64,000 bases of DNA from Bradyrhizobium sp. dw_78 (GCF_018449525.1 NZ_JAAVUS010000006.1:186001-250000), one strand, 5' to 3'. Counted from the first letter of the stretch, positions 36,880 to 47,197 are shown. Program-made: numbers and translations. Notes: a model not told the origin generated them from the letters alone.

Positions 36880-37887
36880 CTACAGCAGTTTCCCCATCGC
36901 CACCGCGGTATCGCCCATGCGGTTGGAAAAACCCCATTCATTGTCGTACCAGGCCATCACCCGCACCAGCGTGCCGTTCTGCACCTTGGTCTGGTCCATG
37001 TGGAACGTGGCGGAGTGCGGATCGTGGTTGAAATCGATCGAGACGTTGGGCGCGGTGGTGTAGCCGAGGATGCCCTTGAGCTGCTGCTCGCTGGCGCGCT
37101 TCATCGCCTCGTTGATTTCCTTGATGTCGGTCGCGCGCTTGGCGACGATCTTGAGATCGATCACCGAGACGTTCGGCGTCGGCACCCGGATCGAGACGCC
37201 GTCGAGCTTGCCTTTCAATTCCGGCAGCACCAGCCCGATCGCTTTGGCCGCGCCCGTGGAAGTCGGGATCATCGACATCGCCGCGGCACGGCCGCGATAG
37301 AGATCCTTGTGCAGGGTGTCGAGCGTCGGCTGGTCGCCGGTATAGGCGTGGATCGTGGTCATGAAGCCGGTCTCGATGCCGACGGTGTCGTTCAGCACCT
37401 TCGCCACCGGCGCCAGGCAATTGGTGGTGCAGGAGCCGTTGGAAACGACCAGATGATCCTTGTTCAGCGTGTCGTGGTTGACGCCGTAGACGATGGTCGC
37501 GTCGGCCCCGTCGGCGGGCGCGGAGACCAGCACGCGCTTGGCGCCGGCGGTCAGATGCGCGGCGGCCTTGTCCTTTGCGGTAAAGATGCCGGTGCATTCC
37601 AGCGCGATGTCGACGCCGAGCTCTTTCCAGGGCAGCTTGGTGGGGTCGCGTTCGGCGGAGACCTTGATCTTGCCGTTGCCGACGCTGATCGAGTCGCCTT
37701 CGACGGTCACGGTGCCGGGGAAGCGGCCATGCACGGAATCAAAGCGCAACAGATGGGCGTTGGTCTCGACCGGGCCGAGATCGTTGATGCCGACCACCTC
37801 GATATCCTTGCGGCCGGATTCCGCGATAGCCCGCAGTACATTGCGGCCGATACGGCCAAACCCGTTGATTGCGACCCGGACTGCCAT
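36880..37887 (-). CDS. gap: Glyceraldehyde-3-phosphate dehydrogenase, type I
   Basis: 335 aa. NAD-binding [15 protein letters not shown], the catalytic cysteine in [16 protein letters not shown], and the end [19 protein letters not shown] are standard. Works in glycolysis and, in reverse, in the Calvin cycle or gluconeogenesis. Part of the tkt-gap-pgk-fba series; both flanking spacers hold repeats. Confidence 0.98.
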   Translation of the reverse strand: MAVRVAINGFGRIGRNVLRAIAESGRKDIEVVGINDLGPVETNAHLLRFDSVHGRFPGTVTVEGDSISVGNGKIKVSAERDPTKLPWKELGVDIALECTGIFTAKDKAAAHLTAGAKRVLVSAPADGADATIVYGVNHDTLNKDHLVVSNGSCTTNCLAPVAKVLNDTVGIETGFMTTIHAYTGDQPTLDTLHKDLYRGRAAAMSMIPTSTGAAKAIGLVLPELKGKLDGVSIRVPTPNVSVIDLKIVAKRATDIKEINEAMKRASEQQLKGILGYTTAPNVSIDFNHDPHSATFHMDQTKVQNGTLVRVMAWYDNEWGFSNRMGDTAVAMGKLL

Positions 37888-38035
37888 CTCGCGTTTCTCC
37901 TCTCATAGCTGGTGCCAACCCCGCGGACGGCACGCCACGGAGATTTTTAAGGCAGATCGCCCGGTTCGGCCGGACGAGAACGGATAATATGCGGTTTAGG
38001 TAGCCCTTTTTCCGGGCAACCTCAACCGCCGGGCC

Positions 38036-38166
38036 AAAGCCTTTTCGGTTCTGGGTGAATCAGAACCGGGCTTTGGATTCCTGATTTTGACGCGTTTTCT
38101 CGACGCGAACCGGGATCCGCCCCGTTATCCAAGTCCGGGGCAGGCTTTCGCTCGAAAACGCTATAG
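38036..38166. repeat. Rhizobiales-type repeat, family B copy 3 (with insert)
   Basis: Same ends as the other family B copies (CGGTTCTG, TCAGAACCGGG; TCGCTCGAAAACGCTATAG), but with a ~26-bp insert that itself forms a hairpin GCCCCG / CGGGGC. It lies between tkt and gap, so the transcript may carry it. Confidence 0.8.
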
Positions 38167-38169
38167 AGT

Positions 38170-40155
38170 TCAGCCAAGCCGCTTCAGGGCAGCGTTAACC
38201 GCGGCCTCGGCGGTAATTCCGAAGTGCTTGAACAGGTCCTTGGCGGGGGCGCTGGCGCCGAAACCGTGCATGCCGATAAATTCGCCATCCGGGCCGATCA
38301 CGGCATCCCAACCCCAGCGCACCGCCGCCTCGATCGCGATCTTGACCGGGGCGTTGCCGATGATGGCCTGCTTCTGGTCGGCTGGCTGCGAAAGCAGCAG
38401 CTCAAGCGCGGGCACCGAGACCACCCGCGACGCGATGCCGCGCGCGGCGAGCTGTTTCTGGGCGTCGACCGCGATCTCCACTTCGGAGCCGGATGCGAAC
38501 AACGATACTTTCGCCTCGCCCTGGGCCGCGACCAGCTCATAGGCGCCGTGGCTGCACGGATTGTCGTTCGGTACAGTGGTGCGCAGTTGCGGCAGGTTCT
38601 GGCGGGTCAGCACCAGCACCGTCGGACCGTCGATCCGGTTCAGCGCCAGCTCCCAGCACTCCGTCACCTCGACCGCGTCGCAGGGCCGGAACACGCGCAT
38701 GTTGGGGATGGCGCGCAGCGCGGCGAGATGTTCGACCGGCTGATGGGTCGGGCCGTCCTCGCCGAGGCCGATCGAGTCATGCGTCATCACATAGACGACG
38801 CCGGTGCCCATCAGCGCGGCCAGCCGCATCGCCGGGCGGGCGTAATCGGTAAAGCACAGGAAGGTGGCGCCGTTCGGCGCGAAGCCGCCATGCAGGAAGA
38901 TGCCGTTCAGCGCCGCGGCCATGCCGTGCTCGCGGATGCCGTAATGGACGAAACGGCCCTTCGGCGTCTTGGCCGAAAAATCGACTGCCGTTTTCGCCTT
39001 GTTGTTGTTGGAGCCGGTCAGATCGGCCGAACCGGCGAGGAATTCGAGCGGCATCGCCTCCGCGATCGCGTCGATCGCGGATTCGGACGATTTACGGGTG
39101 GCGATATTCTGCGGTGTCTCAAGCAAAGCTTTCTTGTGGGCCTTGAGCGCTTTCGCCAGCGACGCCGGACGCTCATGCCGCAGCCGGCGTTCAAATTCGG
39201 CGCGCTTGCGATTGCCCAATTCCGCGAAGCGGGATTCCCACTCCTGGCGCGCGGCCGCGCCGCGGCTGCCGGCTTCGCGCCAGGCCTTCAACACATCGTC
39301 GGGCACCGAGAACGGCTCGAGCGAGATGCCGAGCTTTTCCTTGGCGCCCTTCAGTTCCACGGCGCCAAGCGCTTCGCCGTGGGCCTTCGCGGTGCCGGCC
39401 CTGGTCGGCGCGCCATAGCCGATCGTGGTCTTGCAGGCGATCAGCGACGGCTTGCTGGATTTTTGCGCCCGCGTGATCGCGGCCGCAATCGCCTTTTGAT
39501 CCTGGCCGTCGATCAACTCGGCAGCCCAGCCGGCCGATTTGAAGCGCTTCACCTGGTCGACGGAGTCGGAGATCGAGGTCGGGCCGTCGATCGAAATTCC
39601 GTTATCGTCATACAGCACGATCAGCTTGTTGAGTTTCCAGTGCCCGGCCAGCGCGATCGCTTCCTGCGAGATGCCTTCCATCAGGTCGCCGTCGGAGCAG
39701 AGCACATAGGTGCGATGATCGACGATCTTCTTGCCGAATTCGGCGGCCAGCATCTTCTCCGCCAGCGCCATGCCGACCGAGGTCGCAATGCCCTGGCCGA
39801 GCGGCCCCGTGGTGGTTTCGATGCCCTTGGTGTGGAAGTTCTCCGGATGTCCCGGCGTCAGCGATCCCAGCTGGCGGAACCGCTTGATCTGGTCGAGCGT
39901 CATCTCGGAATTGCCGGTCAGATAGAGCAGCGCATAGAGCAGCATCGAGCCGTGGCCGGCGGACAGGATGAAGCGGTCCCGATCGGGCCATGCCGGGTTG
40001 GCGGCGTCATATTTCAGGAACTGCGTGAACAGCACGGTGGCCATGTCGGCCGCGCCCATAGGCAGGCCGGGATGTCCCGAATTGGCTTTTTCGACCGCGT
40101 CCATCGCGAGCCCGCGGATCGCATTGGCCATACGGGTGTGATCGACCTGCGTCAT
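38170..40155 (-). CDS. tkt: Transketolase
   Basis: 661 aa. Thiamine-diphosphate enzyme of the pentose phosphate and Calvin cycles. N-terminal [26 protein letters not shown], the cofactor GDGDL-like motif as [33 protein letters not shown], and the central [18 protein letters not shown] are typical. ATG 40155 ([11 protein letters not shown]) is the natural start; the frame runs 99 codons further upstream without similarity. Divergent from the DUF4164-zapA operon. Confidence 0.97.
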   Translation of the reverse strand: MTQVDHTRMANAIRGLAMDAVEKANSGHPGLPMGAADMATVLFTQFLKYDAANPAWPDRDRFILSAGHGSMLLYALLYLTGNSEMTLDQIKRFRQLGSLTPGHPENFHTKGIETTTGPLGQGIATSVGMALAEKMLAAEFGKKIVDHRTYVLCSDGDLMEGISQEAIALAGHWKLNKLIVLYDDNGISIDGPTSISDSVDQVKRFKSAGWAAELIDGQDQKAIAAAITRAQKSSKPSLIACKTTIGYGAPTRAGTAKAHGEALGAVELKGAKEKLGISLEPFSVPDDVLKAWREAGSRGAAARQEWESRFAELGNRKRAEFERRLRHERPASLAKALKAHKKALLETPQNIATRKSSESAIDAIAEAMPLEFLAGSADLTGSNNNKAKTAVDFSAKTPKGRFVHYGIREHGMAAALNGIFLHGGFAPNGATFLCFTDYARPAMRLAALMGTGVVYVMTHDSIGLGEDGPTHQPVEHLAALRAIPNMRVFRPCDAVEVTECWELALNRIDGPTVLVLTRQNLPQLRTTVPNDNPCSHGAYELVAAQGEAKVSLFASGSEVEIAVDAQKQLAARGIASRVVSVPALELLLSQPADQKQAIIGNAPVKIAIEAAVRWGWDAVIGPDGEFIGMHGFGASAPAKDLFKHFGITAEAAVNAALKRLG

Positions 40156-40419
40156 GATGAAAATCCGTCTGAAATGAGATGCTTGGTTGCGATATGGGCG
40201 TGGGGGCCCACGGAAAGTCGGGGGCTGGATAGCACCTGTGTTCCCGGAGTCCAAGGCGATGAAACGCCTAACTCGGCCGAAAAGTTGCTTTGCGGTGCAT
40301 AGTTTGCAAGCGGCGTTGCGTTGGCCTCGCTTGCCACGTAAATTTCGTGCTCTAACCGCTTGCTGAGCCGTGGTATTTTGTCGCCCCGCGGCCGCATGAT
40401 GAGGGCCTGCGCTGACTGC

Positions 40420-40740
40420 ATGAGCGATCGTTCCTCCAACGGCCTCGGCCATGCCGAGCCATTTTCGGCGGACATTGACGCCGCGACGCGGCGGCTGATG
40501 GCCGCGCTCGACGCATTGGAAAGCGCGGTTGAGCGGCGGCGTGAAGCCGATCGCGACGAGGACGAGCTGGCGAGCCGGATTCAGGCGCTGGGTTCGGATC
40601 GCTCGCGGCTCGCCGACGAACTCGACGGATCGCTGGTGAAAACACGCCGGCTGGAGCGCGCCAATCGCGAGATCGCCGAACGGCTCGATGCGGCGATCAG
40701 CACGATCCGCGCCGTGCTGGATGCGGGAGAGAGTCCATGA
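40420..40740 (+). CDS. DUF4164 coiled-coil protein
   Basis: 106 aa, almost wholly one long heptad-rich helix (about residues 18-95), e.g. [20 protein letters not shown] and [23 protein letters not shown]4164 proteins sit beside zapA in Rhizobiales; a role in cell division is guessed from that. Its stop overlaps the zapA start (ATGA), so the two are coupled. Starts at 40396 or 40399 are possible; ATG 40420 is chosen by the family-typical MSDRS opening. Confidence 0.82.
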   Translation: MSDRSSNGLGHAEPFSADIDAATRRLMAALDALESAVERRREADRDEDELASRIQALGSDRSRLADELDGSLVKTRRLERANREIAERLDAAISTIRAVLDAGESP

Positions 40741-41120
40741 GCCATGTCAACGTCACCATCAACGGCCGGCAATACCGGATGGCCTGCGAGGCCGGGCAGG
40801 AGACGCGGCTGTTGAGCCTCGCGGAAGGGTTCGAGGAGCGGATCGGATCGCTGCGCGGCAAGTTCGGCGAAATCGGCGACGCCCGCCTCACCGTGATGGC
40901 GGCGCTGATGACCAGCGACGAATTGCTCGACGCCAATCATCGCATCACCAGCCTGGAGCAGGAGCTCGAAGCTCTGCGCGGCGTCCGCACCGCCTCGGCC
41001 GATCGCGCCAAGACGGTGCAGGCCGCGGTCGCCAACGCGCTGAACGCGGCCGCCGACCGCATCGAGAAAGCGACGCAAGTGATCAACCGCACCATCGGCG
41101 GCGGCGTCGCAATCGGGTGA
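40737..41120 (+). CDS. zapA: Cell division protein ZapA
   Basis: 127 aa. [20 protein letters not shown] is the ZapA globular head, followed by a coiled coil. ZapA bundles FtsZ filaments at the division site. Located in the conserved alphaproteobacterial order DUF4164-zapA-6S RNA-fau. Confidence 0.94.
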   Translation: MSHVNVTINGRQYRMACEAGQETRLLSLAEGFEERIGSLRGKFGEIGDARLTVMAALMTSDELLDANHRITSLEQELEALRGVRTASADRAKTVQAAVANALNAAADRIEKATQVINRTIGGGVAIG

Positions 41121-41167
41121 TGGCTGCGTTAGCGCTGGCGGATTACGCTCATCGTGGTTACATTGGT

Positions 41168-41333
41168 CCGGCGAGGCTGCATCGCACGTCAGGAGCCATA
41201 TATCCCCGGGGCCTTATCGATCCTTTAGGGAACTGTCCCTGGCCGGGTCCGTGGACCCGGACATATGGTGCCCACCTACTTTCGTAGGGAACTCCGGGAT
41301 CGAGCGCTCCAACGGCCATTGTGGCTTCGCACT
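41168..41333 (+). ncRNA. ssrS: 6S RNA
   Basis: Lies between zapA and fau, the classical position of ssrS. An 11-bp terminal helix pairs GCGAGGCTGCA (41171-41181) with TGTGGCTTCGC (41320-41330), counting G-U pairs. Inside, CCGGGTCC/GGACCCGG (41243-41260) caps a long central hairpin, and TAGGGAACT occurs on both sides (41226 and 41285), giving the rod with a central bubble that imitates open promoter DNA and binds the sigma-70 holoenzyme. A T-rich stretch CTTTTCTCTTT follows. Exact ends are uncertain by about 5-8 nt. Confidence 0.85.
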
Positions 41334-41403
41334 TTTCTCTTTCACTGCGAGTTTCCGCGTGTTCGCCAGCCACGCGGGTGACGACTGCAAAGCGTGACGC
41401 GGA

Positions 41404-41991
41404 ATGCCAGCCTTGTCGATAGAGCGATCAAAGGCAGAACTCCGTGCAACCGCCCTCGCAGCACGCGATGTGCTGAGCGGCGCGCAGCGCATCGCTGCGG
41501 CGCAGGCCATCGCCGCGCGCGGGCTGCCGTTCGCCCTTGCGCGCGGCGCAATTGTCGCCGGCTATTCGCCGATCCGCAGTGAGATCGATCCAGGTCCGCT
41601 GCTGCAAAGGCTCGCCACAGAAGGTGCAACGCTGGCGCTGCCGGTGATCGCCGGGCGCGATCAGCCGCTGCGATTTCATGCCTGGTCCGCCGGTGATGAA
41701 CTCGTGCGCGGCGCGTTCGGCATTCTCGAACCGCCGCCCGAGGCCGCCGAGGTTATCCCTGACATCCTGCTCGTTCCGCTGGCGGCCTTCGATCGCGCCG
41801 GGCACCGCATCGGTTATGGCGCCGGATATTACGACCGCAGCCTGGCGCAATTGCGCCGGTCGAAGGCGGTCACGGCGGTCGGCATCGCCTTCGCCGTGCA
41901 GGAAATCGAAGCCGTGCCGTCGCTGACGCACGACGTGGCGCTGGATTATGTGCTAACGGAAGCGAAAGTGTTCGATTTCCGGAGTGGATGA
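41404..41991 (+). CDS. fau: 5-formyltetrahydrofolate cyclo-ligase
   Basis: 195 aa. ATP-dependent conversion of 5-formyl-THF to 5,10-methenyl-THF. The opening RSKAELRATALAARDVL, AGYSPIRSEIDPGPLL, and the ATP/folate motif RIGYGAGYYDRSLAQL (commonly GYGGGYYDR) are visible. Co-located with 6S RNA as in many proteobacteria (ygfA), and its stop overlaps the next gene's upstream region. Confidence 0.95.
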   Translation: MPALSIERSKAELRATALAARDVLSGAQRIAAAQAIAARGLPFALARGAIVAGYSPIRSEIDPGPLLQRLATEGATLALPVIAGRDQPLRFHAWSAGDELVRGAFGILEPPPEAAEVIPDILLVPLAAFDRAGHRIGYGAGYYDRSLAQLRRSKAVTAVGIAFAVQEIEAVPSLTHDVALDYVLTEAKVFDFRSG

Positions 41992-41992
41992 C

Positions 41993-42817
41993 TTGCGTAT
42001 TCTTTTCGTCGGTGACGTCGTCGGCAGGGCGGGGCGCACCGCGCTTGCGGAACATCTGCCCGGCATGGTCCGTGACTGGGCGCTCGATCTCGTCGTCGTC
42101 AATGGCGAGAACGCCGCCGGCGGATTCGGCATCACCGAGGCGATCTACCAGGAATTTCTCGACGCCGGCGCCGACGTCGTCACGCTCGGCAATCATTCCT
42201 GGGATCAGCGCGAGGCGCTGGTCTTTATCGAGCGTGCGCCGCGGCTGGTTCGTCCGGCGAATTATCCGAAGGGCACGCCGGGCCGCGGCGCTGCGCTGGT
42301 CGACACCAAAAGCGGCAGGCGCGCGCTCGTCGTCAACGCGATCGGCCGCGTCTTCATGACGCCGTTCGACGATCCGTTCGAAGCCGTCCATCGCGAAATC
42401 GAGGCCTGTCCGCTGGGCATGGCAGCCGATGTGATCGTGGTGGATTTCCACGGCGAGGCGACCAGCGAAAAACAAGGCATCGGGTTTTTCTGCGACGGCC
42501 GCGCCAGCCTCGTCGTCGGCACCCATACCCATGTGCCGACCGCCGATCATCAGATCCTGCCCGGCGGCACCGGCTACATGACCGATGCCGGCATGACCGG
42601 CGATTATGATTCGGTTATCGGCATGCAGAAGGAGGAGCCGTTGCGTCGCTTCACCTCGGGCATTCCGTCCGGGCGGTTCGAGCCGGCGCTGGGGGCTGCG
42701 ACGCTCAGCGGCGTTGCGGTCGAGACCGACGATGCCACCGGTCTGGCACTGCGCATCGCGCCGGTGCGGGTCGGCGGCCGGCTGGAACAGGCGCTGCCGG
42801 GGTTCTGGATGCCGTGA
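41993..42817 (+). CDS. ymdB: YmdB-family metallophosphoesterase
   Basis: 274 aa. Calcineurin-like fold of the TIGR00282 family: MRILFVGDVVGRAGRTAL, VVNGENAAGGFGI, LGNHSWDQ, VDFHGEATSEKQ, and VGTHTHVPTADHQILPGGT contain the metal ligands. Relatives hydrolyse 2',3'-cyclic nucleotides. The start is proposed as TTG 41993 because GGAG at 41981-41984 is 8 nt before it and the protein then begins as family members do; GTG 41984 is the alternative. Confidence 0.93.
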   Translation: MRILFVGDVVGRAGRTALAEHLPGMVRDWALDLVVVNGENAAGGFGITEAIYQEFLDAGADVVTLGNHSWDQREALVFIERAPRLVRPANYPKGTPGRGAALVDTKSGRRALVVNAIGRVFMTPFDDPFEAVHREIEACPLGMAADVIVVDFHGEATSEKQGIGFFCDGRASLVVGTHTHVPTADHQILPGGTGYMTDAGMTGDYDSVIGMQKEEPLRRFTSGIPSGRFEPALGAATLSGVAVETDDATGLALRIAPVRVGGRLEQALPGFWMP

Positions 42818-42942
42818 GAGTCGGGCCGAAAATGCAACCGGATCGTAGGGCGGAATAGCGATCGCGTATTCCGCCCTTACAGTCGCCGAGTTGGCGGATT
42901 ACGCCTTCGGCTCAATCTGCCCGACGGGCTGAATCTAGCCTT
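42818..42942. other. Spacer with palindrome
   Basis: Contains the inverted repeat GGGCGGAATAGCG / CGTATTCCGCCC at about 42846-42876, a hairpin that could end the fau-ymdB transcript although it lacks a T tract. No gene. Confidence 0.5.
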
Positions 42943-43022
42943 CGTCGTTCCGGGATGGTCCGAAGGACCAGACCCGGAATCTCGAGATTCCGGATCGCCG
43001 CTTCGCATCGTCCGGAATGACG
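42943..43022. repeat. Intergenic repeat, family C copy 3
   Basis: TCGTTCCGGGATGGTCC at the left, GGTCCGAAGGACC internal palindrome nearby, and TCCGGAATGACG at the right. Related to copies at 2419-2536 and 6761-6842. Confidence 0.6.
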
Positions 43023-43029
43023 ATCGTAT

Positions 43030-43590
43030 TTAATGGTTGCTACGGGCTGATTTGCCTGACCGGCTGTTCTGCGATTCTGGTGTCCAGCCCTCTTCTCGAA
43101 AATATTTCGGTTCACAGCCAGGCCAAATCACCGCCATGTCGCGCCCCATCCCGCACCCGCAAGAGGGGCGTATCGCGATCGTCACGGACGTTGGTGCGGG
43201 AAGCGGTGGACGCGGCAGCGGCGAGAGACGAACGCCGATGAACGCGGACGGCGAAGCCGTGTGGTCCTGACGCCCCGACGCTGGCGTCAAGTTGGCGATG
43301 ATGCCTGCGCATCACGCTGGCGACGGTGACAATAGAGCCCGGTCACCGGGGAGAGCGCGGAGTAAGCCGTTAAAACCATTGCGCAGGGAAGGCCGGGTTG
43401 TCCCGGTGTACCTGTGGTGACGAACTCGTGTGCTTATCTACTTTGCACGCGAGGCTGCGGGTGCAACGGGCACCCGGCTTTCCCTGCGCCCTCTCTTGAG
43501 GGTCGCGCTGCGCCCTCTGCTTTCGAGGGAGAGGATTTTGCAACGCTCGGGCGCTATCGCGCCGCGAGAGGGCGGATGCTTGTCTTTTCC
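43030..43590 (+). repeat. ~550-bp Bradyrhizobium-type dispersed repeat
   Basis: A GC-rich block in the 855-bp gap between ymdB and the cytochrome gene. I recall near-identical sequence, including CGCAAGAGGGGCGTATCGCG, TCCTGACGCCCC, TCACCGGGGAGAGC and GCGCAGGGAAGGCCGG, scattered many times in Bradyrhizobium genomes and often mis-annotated as small hypothetical proteins (MSRPIPHPQEGRI type). Here that frame is 43136-43270 (44 aa), rich in Arg/Gly and without a good ribosome-binding site, so I treat it as non-coding. The right part contains a long inverted repeat around GCACCCGGCTTTCCCTGCGC. Boundaries approximate. Confidence 0.7.
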
Positions 43591-43672
43591 GTTCTTTTCC
43601 GTTGTTTGAAAATCGAATCGGAAATGACGCCTCCGACGCTGTGGCGCGCGACCTGTGCTCCGTCAGCCTCGG

Positions 43673-45016
43673 TTACTGCGACACCTGCTTGCGCAGCTCG
43701 GTGACGTCCTGCGCCGTCAGCTTCGATCCCTTGCCGCCGAAACGCGCCGTCACATAATTGGCGACCGCCGCGATCTCGTCGTCGGAATAGGCGTCGCCGA
43801 AGGCGGGCATCGAGATCGCGCCGTCCGGCGTATTCCGCCTGGTCCCGGCGATCACGATCTGCGCGACATTGGTCGCGCCGGGATCGTTCACCGCCCAGGC
43901 GCCGGTGAGCGTGGCGAACGGCGAGACTGGACTTTCGCCGGTCCAGCCGTGGCAGGAAACGCAGGCGCCTTCGAACACCATCTTGCCGCGCGCATCTGCG
44001 GTGACGCCGTCCTTGTGCGAGGCCGGCGCGGGCGGCGCCAGCGTCGCCGGCAGATCGGGCGACGGGGTCGGGGGCACGCTGCGCAGATAGGCCACGATGG
44101 CGCGGATATCGTCGGGCGCCAGCTGGCTCAGGCTCTGGTCGACGGCTTCGCCCATCGGGCCCGACGCGGTGCCATGACCGAGTGCATGTCCGGTCGACAG
44201 ATAGGAGATCAGATCGTCGTCATGCCACGCGCCAATGCCGGTTTGCTTGTCCGAACTGATGTTGAAGGCGCGCCAGCCGGCGGTGATCGCGCCGGCGAAT
44301 TTCTTGGGGTTGTCGAGCGCGAACGCCGGATTGCGCGGGGTGTGGCATTCGCCGCAATGGGCGAGGGCTTCCGCGAGGTAAGCGCCCCGGTTCCATTCCG
44401 GGCTCTTCGACGTATCGGGCTCGAACCGGGTGTCCGGATTGAACACGGCCGACCAGAACATCATGCCCCAGCGCTGGTCGAACGGAAATTCCAGCGTATT
44501 GGCGGGCGCGGGCGCGCGCACCGGCGGCAGGCTGAACAGATAGGCCTTGATCGCCAGCGCGTCGGCGTCGGTGAGATAGGTATAGGACGTATAGGGCATC
44601 GCCGGATAAAGCCGCGCGCCGTCGCGGCGGACGCCGCGGTGCAGGGCGTTCAGGAAATCCTGGTCGCTGTAATCGCCGATGCCGGTTTCCTTGTCGGGCG
44701 TGATGTTGGTCGAATAGAGCGTGCCGAACGGCAGCTTGAAGCCAAGGCCGCCGGCATATTGCTTGCCGTCGGGCGCAGTGTGGCAGACCATGCAGTCCGC
44801 GGCCTTCGCCAGGTAGGCGCCGCGTTCAACCAGGCTCGCCTGGGCGAGGGATGCAGGAACGCCGGCCGGATTGGTGCCGCGATAATCCGACAGCGCCACG
44901 GTCGTTCCGCCGGAGAAAGCCATCGGCCCCGGGCCGCGGAGCACCCAGAGACCGGCCGCCAGCGCCGCCACGATGATCACAACGATACCTGCGAGAATGC
45001 GCATGGCCGGGCTCAT
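43673..45016 (-). CDS. Tri-haem membrane cytochrome c subunit of a molybdenum dehydrogenase
   Basis: 447 aa. One N-terminal membrane anchor (about 6-27), then three cytochrome c domains with haem sites CMVCH, CGECH and CVSCH. ATG 45016 overlaps the stop of the molybdenum subunit gene (ATGA). It should pass electrons from the periplasmic dehydrogenase to the respiratory chain, as in the aldehyde dehydrogenase or alcohol dehydrogenase cytochrome subunits of acetic acid bacteria. The C-terminal sequence SMPAFGDAYSDDEIAAVANY carries the distal methionine ligand. Confidence 0.95.
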   Translation of the reverse strand: MSPAMRILAGIVVIIVAALAAGLWVLRGPGPMAFSGGTTVALSDYRGTNPAGVPASLAQASLVERGAYLAKAADCMVCHTAPDGKQYAGGLGFKLPFGTLYSTNITPDKETGIGDYSDQDFLNALHRGVRRDGARLYPAMPYTSYTYLTDADALAIKAYLFSLPPVRAPAPANTLEFPFDQRWGMMFWSAVFNPDTRFEPDTSKSPEWNRGAYLAEALAHCGECHTPRNPAFALDNPKKFAGAITAGWRAFNISSDKQTGIGAWHDDDLISYLSTGHALGHGTASGPMGEAVDQSLSQLAPDDIRAIVAYLRSVPPTPSPDLPATLAPPAPASHKDGVTADARGKMVFEGACVSCHGWTGESPVSPFATLTGAWAVNDPGATNVAQIVIAGTRRNTPDGAISMPAFGDAYSDDEIAAVANYVTARFGGKGSKLTAQDVTELRKQVSQ

Positions 45017-47187
45017 GATTTTTTTCCCGCCGCGATCAGGCTGCGGTCGATCGGCAGCCTGCGCAGCGCCACGCCGGTCGCGGCATAGATCGCGTTGCGC
45101 AGCGCCGGCGGCCCTGCGGTGACGCCGGTCTCGCCGATGCCGCCGGGCGCTTCGCCGCTGCTGATGACATGCACTTCGATTTTCGGCGCCTGGTCGATGC
45201 GCAGCATCCGGTAATCATGGAAATTGGACTGCTGCACCCGCCCCTTGTCGATCGTGATCTCGCCATAGAGCGCGGCGGTCAGGCCGAAGATCAGCCCGCC
45301 TTCGATCTGCGCCATAATGATATCGGGATTGACGGCGATGCCCGCGTCGACCGCGGAAGTGACGCGGCGCAGATGCACCTCGCCCTGTTCATCGACCTCG
45401 GCTTCCACCACGGTCGCGATGAAGCTGCCGAACGAAGGCTGGACGCTGACGCCGCGCCCGACACGCGAGGGAAGCGGCTGGCCCCAGCCGGATTTCTCGG
45501 CCACATAATCGAGGGCGGCCTTGAGCCGCGGCTCTCCCAGCGTGTCACGGCGGAAAGCCACGGGATCCTTGTTGGCCTTGCGCGCCAGTTCGTCGATGAA
45601 GCATTCGATCGCGAATACATTGTTGTTCGGACCGACGCCGCGCCAGAATCCGGTCGGCACCGCCGGCGGTTCGGCCCGCACATATTCGACGTGGAAGTTC
45701 GGAATGTCGTAGGGCATGTCGACGGCGCTATCGATGGCGTCGATGTCGATGCCTTTCTGGAACGCCGGCGGCAACCAGCGCGCGATCACGGCCGAGCCCG
45801 TGACCTTGTACTTCCAGCCCACGATCTTGCCGTCCGACAGCGTCGCGGCAATGGTGTCGCGATAGACCGGGCGATAGATATCGTGTTGCACGTCCTCCTC
45901 GCGCGTCCACACCACCTTCACCGGCCCGTCGACCTGTTTGGCGATGCGGACCGCGGCAATGACCATGTCGGGTTCGAGCTTGCGTCCGAAGCCGCCGCCG
46001 AGCAGATGGTTGGTGACGGTGACTTTGTCGACCGGCAAGCCGGCCGCCTTCGCCGCCGCCGACTGCACCCGGGTCATGATCTGGGTGCCGGTCCAGATCT
46101 CGCAGGAATCGGGCGTCACGTGAACGGTGCAGTTGACCGGTTCCATCGTGGCGTGGGCCAGGAACGGCAGCTCGTAGGATTGTTCGTATTTTTCGCCGGT
46201 GGCGAGGCCCTTGGCGATATCGCCAGTGGATTTGGCGACCACGCCGTCCTTTTCACTGGCCGCGCGCAGGTCCTGCCAGATGTCTTTGGAACTGATGCGC
46301 GCATTCGGGCCCTCGGCCCAATCGATCCTGAGCGCCTCGAGTCCTTTTTTCGCGGCCCACATATGATCGCCGACCACCGCCACCATATCGTCGAGGATCA
46401 CGACCTGCCGCACGCCCGGAATCTTCCGGGCGGCGCTGTCGTCAACCTTGCCGACCTTGCCGCCGAACACCGGACAGGCCGCAAGCGTCGCGAATTTCAT
46501 GCCGGGCAGCATCGCGTCGATGCCGTAGACCGCCTTGCCATTGACCTTGTCGGGCGTGTCGAACCGCTTCAGCGGCTTGCCGATATAGACGAAATCCTTG
46601 GGATCCTTGAGCGCGACATCCTTCGGCGGCGTCTGGCTGCCGGCCGTGCTTGCGAGCTCGGCGTAGGAAAGCTTGCGGCCGCTGGCGCCATGCGTGACCT
46701 CGCCTTTCGACGTGGTGCAACTGGCCGGTTCGACCTGCCATTGTTGCGCGGCCGCCTGCACCAGCATGGCGCGCGCGCTGGCGCCCGCATTGCGCAGCGG
46801 CTTCCAGAATGCACGGATCGAATTGGAATTGCCCGTGACCTGAATGCCGAATGTCGGATTCGCGTAAAGCTTGTCGTTCGGCGGCGCGGCCTCCAGCGTC
46901 ACTTGCGCCAGATCCGCGTCGAGTTCTTCCGCCAGGATCATCGCCACCGCGGTGTAGATGCCCTGTCCCATCTCGACCTGGGGCATCACCAGCGCGGTAT
47001 GGCCGGCGGCGTCGATTCGGATGAAGGCGTTGGGCGCGAATTTGCCGTCGGTCGTGTCCGGCGGTTGCACCGGCTCATTGGCGGCGCGGACCGGAACGTG
47101 GAAGGCGAACAGAAAGCCGCTCGCCAGACCGCCGGTCAGCAAGGTGCGGCGTGAAAACGCGTCGGGGATTTTCGCTGCGATGGTCAT
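45013..47187 (-). CDS. Molybdopterin subunit, xanthine-oxidase family (IorB-like)
   Basis: 724 aa. Tat-type signal (SRRTLLTGG near residue 12) indicates folded export. Motifs of the aldehyde oxidase/isoquinoline oxidoreductase beta-subunit type: GQGIYTAVAMILAEELDAD, LGGGFGRKLEPD, VPTGFWRGVGPNNNVFAIEC and GGIGETGVTAGPPALRNAI, the last with the glutamate expected at the active site. It hydroxylates an aldehyde or N-heterocycle; the substrate cannot be told. Partner genes: the [2Fe-2S] subunit directly upstream and the tri-haem cytochrome directly downstream. ATG 47187 has GGGAGG upstream. Confidence 0.94.
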   Translation of the reverse strand: MTIAAKIPDAFSRRTLLTGGLASGFLFAFHVPVRAANEPVQPPDTTDGKFAPNAFIRIDAAGHTALVMPQVEMGQGIYTAVAMILAEELDADLAQVTLEAAPPNDKLYANPTFGIQVTGNSNSIRAFWKPLRNAGASARAMLVQAAAQQWQVEPASCTTSKGEVTHGASGRKLSYAELASTAGSQTPPKDVALKDPKDFVYIGKPLKRFDTPDKVNGKAVYGIDAMLPGMKFATLAACPVFGGKVGKVDDSAARKIPGVRQVVILDDMVAVVGDHMWAAKKGLEALRIDWAEGPNARISSKDIWQDLRAASEKDGVVAKSTGDIAKGLATGEKYEQSYELPFLAHATMEPVNCTVHVTPDSCEIWTGTQIMTRVQSAAAKAAGLPVDKVTVTNHLLGGGFGRKLEPDMVIAAVRIAKQVDGPVKVVWTREEDVQHDIYRPVYRDTIAATLSDGKIVGWKYKVTGSAVIARWLPPAFQKGIDIDAIDSAVDMPYDIPNFHVEYVRAEPPAVPTGFWRGVGPNNNVFAIECFIDELARKANKDPVAFRRDTLGEPRLKAALDYVAEKSGWGQPLPSRVGRGVSVQPSFGSFIATVVEAEVDEQGEVHLRRVTSAVDAGIAVNPDIIMAQIEGGLIFGLTAALYGEITIDKGRVQQSNFHDYRMLRIDQAPKIEVHVISSGEAPGGIGETGVTAGPPALRNAIYAATGVALRRLPIDRSLIAAGKKS

Positions 47188-47197
47188 GACGGCCTCC

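Noticed and set aside
43136-43270. 44-aa frame starting MSRPIPHPQEGRI as a gene
   Set aside because: It lies inside a dispersed repeat, has no ribosome-binding site and an Arg/Gly-biased composition; best treated as non-coding.
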